Source: Diadophis punctatus similis (Eukaryota; Chordata; Lepidosauria; Squamata; Dipsadidae). From it: a stretch of DNA of 64,000 nucleotides. Position numbers and translations under genes: made by a program. The stretch is taken from assembly GCA_023053685.1 (NCBI GenBank), contig JALIGW010000062.1:2902604-2966603 (forward strand), read 5' to 3'. Below are positions 21,826-32,592 of this stretch, piece by piece (the stretch's first letter is position 1; every line of letters begins with the position of its first letter). Under the pieces are notes generated by a model, which had not been told where the DNA came from, did not search any database, and saw only the letters and a program-made list of their open reading frames with translations.

Positions 21826-23725
21826 TTGCAACTTTTAAAAAGCCAACTATGATATCATAGAAGCCGACCTCTCATCTCTTGATTGGCATACACTATTCTC
21901 TGGCTGTAATACTGCTGAAGATTACTACAATATATTTTTGCTCGAAATCCAAAGAGTCATTAAATTACATGTACCACTAATAATCACCAAAACCAAGAAA
22001 AATAAATTACCCATAAAAATAAGGAAGCTCCAATCCAAAAAAGATCTCTTTGGCGAAAAAAAAACAGGCCACGTTGCAAACTTTAAAAGCCGCTACAAAA
22101 ATCTGTGTTACCAAATAAAGACTGAATGCACCAATTATCACATCAATCAAGAAGAAAACCTTCTACGCACGAAGTCCACACGTGCCTTCTATAACTTTGT
22201 AAACAACCAACTCAAAGACTCAAGATCCATCCCACCCCTTAAAGGACTGAATGGTAAAGACTATAACGATGAAACAGTTAAAGCCAACCTCTTTAGCACA
22301 TTCTTCGGCTCAGTCTTTGTAAACAGCAATGGCTCATGCCCAATATTTCCTAATCGTACCACAATTAACTTCAACGATCTAACACAAATCAATTTTACAG
22401 AAGATAACATTAGAAAGGCATTACACAACCAAAAACCATCTCTATCTATTGGGCCTGATGGACTATGTGCATACTTCTTAAAAAAAGCTCTCCACAACCT
22501 TGGCTGAACCTCTAAGCATAATTTTTTTAAAAATCCTTCAGGACTAGCTCCTTACCCAACCTATGGTCACTAGCCACAGTCATCCCTATCTTCAAAGAAG
22601 GAGATCCAAGTAACGTTGAAAATTACAGACCAATCTCTTTGGGTTGCGTCACCTGTAAAGTCATGGAATCAATCATAAACCAATCCATTACACTCCACTT
22701 AGAAACTAATAACCTACTCTCCAACAAACAATTTGGTTTCAGGAAAAAATTATCCTGTAATCTGCAACTCTTGCACTGCAAAAACATATGGACCACTCAA
22801 CTTGATCAGAGTAAAACAATAGATGCAATTTACATAGATTTTTGTAAAGCCTTTGATTCAGTAGTACACAACAAACTACTTCTGAAACTAAAATCCTATG
22901 GCATTTCTGGACCCCTACATGATTGGATAACTGCGTTCCTGTTTAACAGACAACGTGGTCAAAATAGGAAGTGCCATATCAAATCCTCCTCCTGTCAACA
23001 GTGGTGTCCCTCAAGGCAGTGTTCTAGGACCAACACTCTTCATACTCTACATAAATGATCTTTATGATCATATTATAAGCAACTGCGTTCTCTTTGCTGA
23101 TGATGTTAAACTATTTAACACCACCGACAATGTTGCTACCCTTCAAAAAGACCTTGATTATGTAGCAGAATGGTCAAACAACTGGCAACTTCAAATCTCA
23201 ACCAACAAATGCTCTGTCTTACACATTGGCAAAAAAAAATCAGAATACAAAATACAAACTTGGAGGAAACGAACTTATAGATGACCCTCACTCTGTCAAA
23301 GACCTTGGAGTACTCATATCCAATGACCTAAGTGCTAGAGCCCACTGTAACAACATTGCCAAAAAGGCACTAAGAGTTGTTAATCTAATCTTGTGTAGCT
23401 TCTTCTCTGGCAACATTACATTGCTAATCAGAGCATACAAAACATTTGTTAGACCAATTCTGGAATACAGCTCACCTGTCTGGAACCCGCACTGCATATC
23501 AGACATAAATACAATCGAGAGAGTCCAGAAATATTTCACAAGAAGAGTCCTTCACTCCTCTGCTCACAACAAAATACCTTATTCCACCAGACTTGAAATA
23601 CTGGGATTAGACAATTTACAACTACGTCGCCTCTGATCTGATCTAAATGTAGTTCATAAAATCATATATCAAAAAGTCCTTCCTGTCAATGACTACTTCA
23701 GCTTCAACCGCAACAATACACGAGC
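21826..23725 (+). pseudogene. L3/CR1-type LINE ORF2, reverse transcriptase part
   Basis: Continues the element begun at 17640. The pre-RT part (21938-22507) contains TRAFYNFVNNQLKD and SIGPDGLCAYFLK; the RT part follows with AIYIDFCKAFDSVVHNKLLL (22639-23058), GVPQGSVLGPTLFILYIND and NCVLFADDVKLF (22955-23284), then RPILEYSSPVWNPH (23226-23636). Three frame changes and stops at 22505 and 23634 break it. The expected 3' tail is missing: at about 23726 the sequence switches to a CR1 end. Confidence 0.82.
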
Positions 23726-24545
23726 ACAGACTCAAAATCCAGAGGGACCTTGACAGACTCGAACACTGGGCCCAAACAAATAAAATGAAATTTAACACGG
23801 AGAAAAGTAAAATTCTACACCTAGGTAAGAAGAATCAAAAATACACATACAAACTGGGTGAAACCACACTCAATAGCAGCGATTGCGAGAGGGATCTTGG
23901 AGTCTTGGTAGACAGCCAACTAAATATGAGCCAGCAGTGTGCAGCAGCAGCCAAAAAGGCCAACGCAGTCCTGAGCTGCATAAATAGAGGGATACAATCA
24001 AGGACCAGAGAGGTACTGGTACCACTCTATAAAGCCTTGGTCAGACCACACCTAGAGTACTGCATCCAGTTTTGGTCACCACACTACAAAAAAGACATTG
24101 AAACCCTAGAGAAAGTGCAGAAGAGAGCAACCAGGATGATAAAGGGTCTGGAAAATAAAACATACGAAGAGCGGTTGCAGGAACTGAGCTTGGCCAGTCT
24201 GGCGAAGAGAAGGACCAGGGGTGACATGATAGCAGTGTTCCAATACTTGAGGGGATGCCACAGAGAGGAGTGGAGCAGGCTGTTCTCTATAGCACCAGAA
24301 AGACAAACAAGGAATAATGGATGGAAGCTGACCAAGGAGAGATTCAACCTGGAAGTGAGGAGAAACTTTCTGACGGTGAGAGTGATCAACCAGTGGAACA
24401 GCTTGCCAGCGGAGGTTGTGAGAGCCCCAACACTTGCGACCTTCAAGAGGAGACTGGACTGCCATCTGTCTCAAATGGTGTAGGAACTCCTGCTTGAGCA
24501 GGGGGTTGGACTAGATGACCTACAAGGTCCCTTCCAACTCTAATA
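23726..24545 (+). mobile_element. CR1 LINE 3' end fused to the L3-type LINE
   Basis: Long open frame to 24483 reading the end of CR1 reverse transcriptase (RDLDRLEHWAQTNKMKFNTE, VRPHLEYCIQFWSPHYKKDI, RVINQWNSLPAEVV), then the CR1 3' end ggttggactagatgacctac and an AATAA tail. The open frame of over 250 codons suggests a fairly young copy. The join to the preceding LINE is seamless. Confidence 0.88.
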
Positions 24546-25135
24546 ATAAATCTAAATCTAAACCCTGGAATTTGCGGCTGCCAGAGAGGCCGTGGAGAGG
24601 GAAAGCCAGTCGGGGGCTAGGCGCAAATGGCCGGCCCCTGAGCCCCACTCCAAATTGGAACAGACCTCTCAAGGTGCAGTTGGGGGCTGAGTCCTCCCCC
24701 CCCCAGTGAGTATGGGGGGCCCTGGCCACAGAGTTAACCTCAGCCCAGAGATGGAGGCAGCAGAAGACCACACTCACCGGGCGCACCGAGGGTGAGGGAT
24801 CCCAGCCTCTGTCCCGCAGTCAATCGCTGATGGATCTCCCCGACCAATTCAGACGACTAAGCATAAGTTGGACCAACCCCCCCTGAGGACCCAAAGCCAC
24901 TATAGATGGAACTTGGTCCAACCCACGTTCAACCCAAGGAAGCACTTGGGGTCCCAGCTGAGCGGGGACACCACCTATTTCCACACCGTGGTGAGTGGGA
25001 CCCCAGGGAGTGTTTCCACCAGAGTGAAGCCTACGTGGACGACCCTTCACCCTGAGCCAAGGGCAACCCACCAAGCCGGCAAGGGTGGGCTTTCTTCCCC
25101 AGAATGGGACGGGCAAAATGCCAATGGACGCCGGG
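24546..25135. other. Unassigned, probably retroelement internal sequence
   Basis: Moderately GC-rich sequence leading into LTR-related wording at 25136. Open frames exist but are not recognised; it could be the 3' internal part of the older LTR element. Confidence 0.3.
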
Positions 25136-25230
25136 GTCCTTCTTAAATAGACCTAAGAGCATGGTGGCCAATTAGCCCCAAGTGAACAATTAGCCCGGAG
25201 CAGACCTCCTCTGGAGAAGACCTTTCTGCC
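25136..25230. repeat. Older LTR, left half, split by the sushi-type element
   Basis: Matches 32224-32316 closely (ccttcttaaatagacctaag, gtggccaattagcccc, cagacctcctctggagaaga). It stops at ctgcc (25226-25230), the target duplication of the 5.6-kb insertion, and resumes at 30868. Confidence 0.8.
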
Positions 25231-25606
25231 TGTAAGGTATGTCTTTCCAGCCACAATTAAGGAACGAACTTCTGAGCCAAGCAAAGGTTTTCAAAAGGAT
25301 GTCCTTTATTTGCATCTGTATAACATCCATTCGATTCAAAGCAAAGTCTAAATGCCTTCAGGCAAGACAAGTCATTTTAACCTTAATACCCCACCCCATT
25401 CAGTATAATCAATCCACAAATGTGTGACAGATGGTTACATTCCCACCCTCTCTCTTCCGTTCAAACTGACATATAATTACCCTCATAAAACCCTATCTTA
25501 AGATGAAGAGGCTCCCAGGCGCCTGGGATCCGGATATGTTATAACCTTTTGATCAAACAGAGCCAAGATCCCCTTCTCCTTCTGAATGGCAGTCTGGACT
25601 CTGACA
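25231..25606 (-). repeat. 3' LTR of the sushi-type element
   Basis: On the minus strand it begins TGTCAGAGTCCAG and ends ATACCTTACA. A purine-rich tract (GAGAGGCAGGA, 25607-25617) lies just before it on the minus strand and could act as polypurine tract. Confidence 0.95.
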
Positions 25607-25668
25607 TCCTGCCTCTCAAGAAAAAAAAGGTCCACCTGTAAGACATAAGCAGAATCAATTATGATATG

Positions 25669-28600
25669 TTAGCAAGGTTTGCTAGGGTATTTGGAGTGGA
25701 ATCTTCTCAATAAGGTGGGGGCTTTCACATGTTGTTTAGCGACCCACTCGTTCTGTGACGAAGGCAAATGTTTCCAGGCTACCAGATACTGGGTCTTTCC
25801 TCTGTGGATTCTAGAGTCAAGAATTTCCTTGATTTCAAAATGTTGTTCCCCCTCTATCATGATTGGGGCAGGTGGTGCAGCTGCCACCGGTCTAAGTGAC
25901 GAGGTTACCTCTCTCTTGAGTAAACTAATGTGAAATACTGGGTGGACTTGTCTAAGTGTTTTGGGAAGAGCCAATTCAACCACTACTGGGTTAATGATCC
26001 TGCTAATAGTGAAAGGCCCAATAAAGTTAGGCCCTAATTTTTTTGATGGTTGTAGCGATCTCAAGAATTTTGTAGATAAATATACTCTATCCCCAACATG
26101 GAAAGGTTTAGGCTCTACTCTTTTCTTGTCAGCTTGAATTTTGAAAGCCTCTCTAGCCTCCTGTAAAGCCAACCTGACTACTGGCCATGTGTTTTGCAAA
26201 TTTTCTATCCACTCCTTAAGTGAGGGGATAGTTGGTTTTTCTGTGGGTAGTTCCAGTATTGGGCTGAAGTCTTGCCCCGTGGCTACTCTAAAAGGTGTAA
26301 AACCTGTACTTGAATGTACAGAGTTATTAAATGCAACCTCTGCAAATGGTAAAAGTTCAGTCCAATTGTCCTGTTGAAAATTAATAAAACATCTTAGATA
26401 CTGTTCAAAAACGCCATTCAGATTTTCGCAATTACCATTTGACTGAGGATGATGGGAGGAGCTTAATCCTTGGGCGGTACCAAGTAGGCCCAAAAACGCC
26501 TTCCAAAAATTGGAGGTAAATTGGACTCCCCTATCCGAGATTATTCTTTTAGGAGCTCCATGAAGACGATAAATGTGTATTAGAAACAGTCTAGCCAAGC
26601 CTTTGGCTGTTGGGATCTTTTGGCAAGGAATAAAATGTGCTTGTTTTGAAAACAAGTTTGTCACAACCCAAATGACCGTGTTTCCCCCACTTTCCGGTAG
26701 TTCTACAATAAAATCCATAGCAATTTCTTCCCATGGGGCTGACGGCTCAGCTACTTTCTGTAGAAGTCCTGGAATTTTCCCCTGTCGTCTTTTTGCTGCA
26801 GCACAAATGGGGCAACTTGCTGCATAGTTTTCTATGTCCTTTTTCAACGAAGGCCACCAAAATTGTCTCTTTATTAAGTGTAAAGTTTTTACAAAACCAA
26901 AATGTCCAGCTAATCTAGAGTTGTTGCACCTTTCCATTAAACGTAATCTTTGGCTAGTGGGTACATAAAGTTTGTCACCCACCCAAGCTAATTCATCTTT
27001 CATCACACAACTGGATTTGTGGTTCAAAACCCATTCATCGTTGACTAATGCTTGTTTAAACGCGTGAGTGACGTCTGCGTCCCTCAATGCGTCTTTTCCT
27101 CCTTCGGACCTGGTGATTACTTTGGCTGCCAATTGATTTGTTTGTACTATAGGTTTAAATACCTCTGATTTCACACAATTATATTGTGGCTTTCTGGACA
27201 GTGCATCTGCCAGAAAGTTTTTCCCCCCAGGGATAAATTTAAGAGTAAACTCGAACCGTTTGAAGTATTGTGCCCAACGAACCTGTTTAGGAGATAGTTT
27301 CCTTGGTGTCTTTAAGGCTTCTAAGTTTTTGTGGTCAGTCCAGACTTCAAAAGGGATCTTACTCCCTTCTAAGAATTGTCTCCAAGTTAAAAGTGCCCAT
27401 CGCACCGCATAAGCTTCTTTTTCCCAGATTGCCCACCTTTGTTCAGTTTCACTTAGTTTCCTGGATGTATACGCACATGGCTGTAGTTGTCCTTGCTCAT
27501 TACTCTGGAGTAGGATTGCTCCTATTGCAACATCGCTAGAATCTGCTTGTATGATGAAAGGTTTTTCTGTGTCTGGGTGCTTCAAAATTGGTTCTGTTGA
27601 GAACAGCCGTTTTAGTTTTTCAAACGCTGCCTGGCATTCCATTGTCCAATTCACAGGCTGTCTCGGTTTAGGATCTCCCTCCCCCTTTGTTCTTAGCAGT
27701 TTTGTGATGGGCAAGGCAATTTGAGCAAACGCGGGGATAAATTGGCGGTAGAAATTTGCAAACCCCAGGAAACTTTGCAGCTGTTTGCGTGTGCGAGGCG
27801 TTTCCCAATTGAGTACAGCCTGTACTTTTTGAGGGTCCATTTCAATGCCCTGGTGTGAAATACGATACCCCAAGTAATCAATTTTTTCTCGGTGGAATTC
27901 ACATTTTGAGAGTTTGGCATAAAGTTTTGCCTCGCGGAGTTTGCTCAGCACTGCCCTCACCAATTTAACATGTTCAGCCTCGGTCTCTGAGTATAATAGA
28001 ATATCATCTAAATAAACAAGAACCCCTTTGTATAAGTGTTCACATAACACATCATTGATTAATTGCATAAACACTGCAGGTGCCCCTAGTAGCCCAAAAG
28101 GGAGCATTTTGAATTGGTAGCATCCAAGGGGGGTGTTGAATGCCGTTTTCCATTCATCCCCCTCCTTAATCCTGATTCGGTAGTATGCCTCCCTGATGTC
28201 TAGTTTGGAGAAAATTTTCCATTTTGTGAGGTGGGCCAGCATATCTTTCATCAGGGGGAGGGGATACATGTTTTCAACACTTATCGAATTTAGGTTTCTG
28301 AAGTCGACACATAAGCGTTTTGTGCCATCTTTCTTCTCTCTAAATAACACTGGGGCTGCTATCTTTGGTCTGGCTGGTTCAATGAAACCCCTTGCTAGGT
28401 TTTTCTCAATGAAAGCACTCAGCTCTTCTAACTCCCCCAGTGACATGCTATACATTTTTGGTTTAGGTAGTTTAGCTCCAGGTAAGATTTCTATTGCACA
28501 GTCGGATGCGCAATGCGGGGGAAGTTCATCCGACGCTACCTCGCTAAAGACTTCTGCCAGGTCTTTGTATTCCTTGGGTATGCCGTCTGTTGCCACACTA

Positions 28601-28677
28601 TGACCAGGCATGGCTGTTTCCCTGCGTTCAGCCCCTTCAGTTTCTATCTGTGGGTCCTCCGCAATAGTCACGTGCAT
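25669..28677 (-). pseudogene. pol: RT, RNase H, integrase, chromodomain
   Basis: Open for 1002 codons. Reverse transcriptase covers roughly residues 70-290, with the catalytic VYLDDILLYS at 221-230. RNase H has QADSSDVAIGAILLQ at about 375 and ends in FLADALSRKPQ near 495. Integrase has the HHCC zinc-binding region (GHFGFVKTLHLIKRQFWW ... SCPICAAAK) and a DDE core: AMDFIVELP, ISDRGVQFTS and SNGNCENLNG. The last 57 residues (HFEIKEILDSR ... YLVAWKHLP ... NEWV) are a chromodomain, which in this family directs integration to chromatin. Upstream the same frame is interrupted by a TAG at 28744-28746 in the protease region, so no full polyprotein can be made. The ATG at 28677 is simply the first one after that stop. 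Confidence 0.95.
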
Positions 28678-28902
28678 TCGGAATTTTATGGTGCCTTGCT
28701 CCCAATTTATTCTTGGATTCCACTTTTTTAGCCATGCGAGTCCCTAGACTAGTGGCCATTCCGTGCCAGGTGCTACTATAAACGTAAGTTTCTCTTCGTG
28801 GTTCTCAATGCCTATATTCAGGGGTTCCGTGGCAAAAGCAGCCGGCTCTCCCCCTGCTATTGACCCATCCAACTGGCAAAACGCGATGGGATTTCTCAGC
28901 TT
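28678..28902 (-). pseudogene. Protease to RT linker with two stops
   Basis: Continues the gag-pol frame between the protease and RT. The frame is closed by TGA at 28903-28905 just after the protease ELGITV and by TAG at 28744-28746 next to GLAWLKKWNP. Both are single-base nonsense changes in otherwise readable sequence. Confidence 0.85.
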
Positions 28903-30416
28903 TCACACTGTGATTCCCAGCTCCCTGATTAGGGTTGGGCTGATTAAGCAACGGGTGCACCCTGAGTCTACTAATGCAGAGATATTTTTTCCCTCCTCTT
29001 GGTTAGGGATAAATAGTCTGAGAGGGAGGGTGAATGGTTCAATTGGTTTGCTTACCAGTGGTTCATCCTCCGCATCGCTCTCGAACGGTGCTGGATCTTC
29101 CCTTCGAAATGCCGGGATGTGGTCTCCAGTGGGAGGAGGGGATGGTGGTCCCACCATCTCGCTGCTCCTCAGGGCTGTTTCCCTCCCCTGCTGGATGGGT
29201 CTCGCTGGTCTCTCCCCCGTTTGGCGTTTGGGTTTCCGGGTGGGTGTTTGGGGCCAGCATTCGGGTGCTCGGTGTCCCTCCTTCCCGCACTTGTAACAGA
29301 TTGGAGGTTTAGGGGAAAAGCCCTGTTGCCTTCTGAAGGGTTCTTTCCTCCATTGGGGTGGGGATTTCTTCCATGCTCTCCCCGTACGGTACTGATTCCT
29401 AGCCATATCAATCTCCGCTTCTTCAGCGGTGAGGTACCACTCATGCAGATGATTCGGTGCACCCCTAGCCATGCAGGCATTATACAGATCGTCACTCAGT
29501 CCATCCTTAAAACAGCTTACCAGGATGTCTTCTGGCCAGTTTAGCCGACATGCGAGGTCCCGGAATTCTTCAGTGTATTCCGCCACTGGTCGTCGTCCCT
29601 GTTTCACCACCTTAATACGATCGTGTGCTTTGCGGTCAGCCAGCGGGTCCTCGAACCGTCGTCGTAGGGCCGTCATGAATTGGTTGAGGGTGCGTCGTCG
29701 TTATGTAGGGTCACCATCCATCTGGCCGTGGCTCCTTCCAGAGCTAAAGTAACTGCTTGCACCCGGGATCCCTGGGTTTGGAACTCACGTCCATATTCTT
29801 GCATATAGGTGAGCACATGTGCTACGAAAAATCCCAATTATTGCGGGTCCCCATCAAATTTCACTCCCAGGGGGGGAGTTTTCATTTCTAGTTGTGGAGT
29901 TTGGAGTTGGTTAGGAAGGGGTGCCGCTGCGTGTGCTGCCCTGGGGGGGTTTGTTGGGTCCCCTGCCACGTCCTCCATCTGCATGCCGGCTTCCCAGAGG
30001 TTGTTGCCCCCCCCAGTCTCCTCAGCGGTTGCTATGCTCCCAGCGCTCGTTATTCATCGTTCTGGGGTCCCTCGGATGTTGAGATTTTCCAATGTTTCCA
30101 TCACCAGCTGGGACAGGTATCTCTTCAACCGCCCCTCCCTTAGAGGTGCTTCGGTGGGCTCCTTCTGATCCATGGCAGCTTCTAGCTCCAATTCCCAACG
30201 GGGCTTCCAATCCCTCCGATTAAGGGTGACTCCTCTGGTTCTGCCATCCCAGCTGTCTTTTTTTCCAATGCCAATAGACCAGCGAGGCTTCTCAGAGGTC
30301 TTGAAACCTCCCTCAGCCATTTTGCTGGGGAGTGCGGAACAGGCCTCCGCCTGGGGGGTGATTGGTGTCTCCCCCCAGCATTCAATTTCTTCCTGTTCCC
30401 GGTTTTGTTCAGCCAT
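28903..30416 (-). pseudogene. gag and protease of the sushi-type element
   Basis: The likely start is the ATG at 30416. The N-terminal 120 codons run to a TGA at 30054-30056. The following Gag core (FDGDPQ-type motif, LTYMQEYGREF) is broken by a TAA near 29838 and a frameshift near 29697, and the frame from 29676 to 28903 then continues with EYTEEFRDLACRLNWPEDIL, a CCHC zinc knuckle CYKCGKEGHRAPECW and an aspartic protease ALVDSGCTRCLI. The Gag resembles the sushi family from which mammalian PEG10/RTL genes were domesticated. At least three lesions in gag make it inactive. Confidence 0.88.
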
Positions 30417-30471
30417 GATTGCCCGGTCACCTCAGTAGAGCGAAGTTACTCTCTGGGTTGACCGATTTTGC

Positions 30472-30484
30472 AGACTTTGCTTTC
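30472..30484 (-). promoter_or_regulatory. Self-complementary primer-binding site
   Basis: Directly after the 5' LTR the minus strand reads GAAAGCAAAGTCT. Twelve bases (AAAGCAAAGTCT) are the exact complement of AGACTTTGCTTT inside the same LTR (30603 to 30592). No tRNA-type TGG start is present. Tf1 and sushi elements are known to prime from their own mRNA 5' end, which needs just this arrangement. Confidence 0.8.
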
Positions 30485-30862
30485 TGTAAGGTATGTCTTT
30501 CCAGCCACAATTAAGGAACGAACTTCTGAGCCAAGCAAAGGTTTTCAAAAGGATTTTCTTTATTTGCATCTGTATAACATCCATTCGATTCAAAGCAAAG
30601 TCTAAATGCCTTCAGGCAAGACAAGTCTTTTTAACCTTAATACCCCACCCCATTCAGTATAATCAATCCACAAATGTGTGACAGATGGTTACATTCCCAC
30701 CCTCTCTCTTCCGTTCAAACTGACATATAATTACCCTCATAAAACCCTATCTTAAGATGAAGAGGCTCCCAGGCGCCTGGGATCCGGATATGTTATAACC
30801 TTTTGATCAAACAGAGCCAAGACCCCCTTCTCCTTCTGAATGGCAGAGTCTGGACTCTGACA
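30485..30862 (-). repeat. 5' LTR of the sushi-type element
   Basis: 378 bp, TG...CA. On the minus strand a TTAAAAA box lies at 30634-30628, 25-31 bases before the predicted transcript start at 30603 (given by the primer-binding complement), and AATAAA at 30564-30559. That divides it into U3 30862-30604 and R/U5 30603-30485. Confidence 0.93.
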
Positions 30863-30867
30863 CTGCC

Positions 30868-31130
30868 TTTTGGCAGCTAGACCTTTCTGCATCTCTGGCA
30901 TTCAGGAAAGAAGGGGCTACTCCTTTCCTATCACTACCACGAGGCACTGAAGGCTATAAAGGACCCAGATTGTTGGGGGCAATATAAAAATACATTGCTT
31001 GCTGGTGTAAACCACTTAAAGAGTGCTTGCACTGTGAGGCGGTATATAAATCTCACAAAATAAATAAATAATAAATAAATAAATAAATAAATAAAGGCTC
31101 TGACTGCACAGGCTGCTAGGCAGGCCACAA
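30868..31130. repeat. Older LTR, right half, with SINE tail inserted
   Basis: Resumes the LTR broken at 25230 and matches 32316-32439 (cattcaggaaag, aggggctactcctttcctat, ggctctgactgcacaggctg), ending GGCCACAACA. A 5'-truncated SINE with AATAAA tail interrupts it at about 30957-31095. Confidence 0.8.
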
Positions 31131-31267
31131 CACTATCCCCCACCGCAAGGCCCGTCCCCCGGGTCTGTTGGTCTGAATGCCACGGAAAATGGGGACTGTT
31201 CAGGAAAAACATGATCACCAATCAGGAAGAGGACAAACGTTCAACAAGAACAGGAGTAGAAAAAAGT

Positions 31268-31557
31268 TCAACAAAAGTAAGAGCAGGAACAGGATTCACA
31301 GGAATAGGAAGAGGGCTTGGAAATCGCCCTCCCCGCTGAAGACACTGCTGGCAAACTGAGAAAATCTTGCATTGTCCTATGAATGCCCGGCAATTTCTCC
31401 GTGGAGCAGGAGGAGGAGCAGGAGGGGGCCATCTGGGCTTGACTCAGAGCCAGCTGGGCAGAATTCACAGCTACCTGCTGCTGCTGGAGCTGGCCATTCT
31501 CAGCACGAAGCTGGTCCATGCTGGTTTGTGTGTTTGTTGGTGTGGCAGAGAACAATC
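31268..31557 (-). pseudogene. gag N-terminal fragment (minus strand)
   Basis: A 95-codon frame reading TQTSMDQLRAENGQLQQQQ, a short coiled-coil-like start typical of some Ty3-group Gags. It abuts the LTR at 31558 directly, so it would be the beginning of a minus-strand element whose LTR is 31558-32439. It ends in degraded sequence. Confidence 0.5.
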
Positions 31558-32439
31558 TGTTATGTTCCCATGACCGACATACAAATAATTACGCAACACA
31601 CAAACATTCAAACAGAGTATTTTAGTCAGTAAAGCCCCATCTCATTAAACATGAACAAGATAGGCAGAAGTCCAAGAGATAAGTACAAATCTCCCTGTCC
31701 TTGGCACAAGTCCCAAAGCTAGCAGATGCCAAACACAAGACCCGTTCTGGAGTTACAGAGTGGATTCACCAACGTCTCAATATCAGAGGCCATGTTTGCC
31801 AGGAACAAGAACCGGAAACTGGAATGCAAACTGGCCATACTGGAGGACTGGATTCAGAAACCACGATGCCAGGAACAAGATCTGAGCTGGACTGCAAACT
31901 GGAACTGCATAAGCCAAGATTCAGGAGTCATGATACAAACTGAAAACTGGAGCCAGGATGCAAGAGTCACTAAACAAACTGGAACTGAAGTCAGGATGCA
32001 AGAGTCAAGAGTCACAAAACAAACTGGAAACTGAAGTCATGATGCAAGATTCAGGATACAACTGGAAACTGGAGTCAAGATGCAAGATTCAAGATACAAA
32101 CTATGATTCAGGATACAAACTATGATTCAGGATAGAAACTGGAACTGAAGTCATGAACAGACTAGAATCAGACAGGTCTCTTTGTCAAGTGTTGTTCTCT
32201 GCAGCTTCCCAGCTGCAGCGATCCTTCTTAAATAAACCTAAGGGCGTGGTGGCCAATTAGCCCTAAGTGGCCAATTAGCCCCGAGCAGACCTCCTCTGGA
32301 GAAGACCTTTCTGCCTTTCGGCAGCTCAGCGTTGCTCTGGCATTCAGGAAAGGAGGGGCTACTCCTTTCCTATCACTGCCATGAGGCACTGAAGACTCCA
32401 GGCTCTGACTGCACAGGCTGATAGGCAGGCCACAACAGC
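31558..32439. repeat. LTR with internal minisatellite
   Basis: Begins TGTTATGTTCCC and ends GGCCACAACA, with TGTT/AACA inverted tips. Gag-like sequence lies on both sides in opposite orientations, so its own orientation is uncertain. At about 31920-32160 it holds an irregular minisatellite made of caaactggaactgaagtca, atgcaagattcaggatac and similar units. Confidence 0.6.
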
Positions 32440-32592
32440 AGCGCAGCAAGCCCCCACCATGCCAGGCTTGGCCACGCAAGCCCCGCCGCATGCGCAGGGA
32501 CCTCTCCCTGCGGACGGGGCCACACCGGGAACAGGCCAACTGCTGCAGCCAGGAGGGGGGCTAATTGGGGGGGGGCGCAGCAAGCTGTCGCT

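Larger units (their letters stand above)
25231..30862 (-). mobile_element. Complete chromodomain Ty3 (sushi-type) retrotransposon
   Basis: Minus-strand element with two LTRs (25231-25606 and 30485-30862), gag, protease, reverse transcriptase, RNase H, integrase and a C-terminal chromodomain. It is flanked by CTGCC at 25226-25230 and 30863-30867, a 5-bp target duplication. The LTRs differ by four substitutions and one AG indel, about 1%. The gag-pol region nevertheless carries several stops. The element sits in an older LTR whose uninterrupted relative is at 32224-32439. Gene order with integrase after RNase H and a chromodomain are diagnostic of chromoviruses. Confidence 0.95.

Noticed and set aside
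23689..24483. 264-codon frame as a host gene
   Set aside because: It is the CR1 reverse transcriptase end, repeated at 35.6, 43.6 and 45.3 kb.
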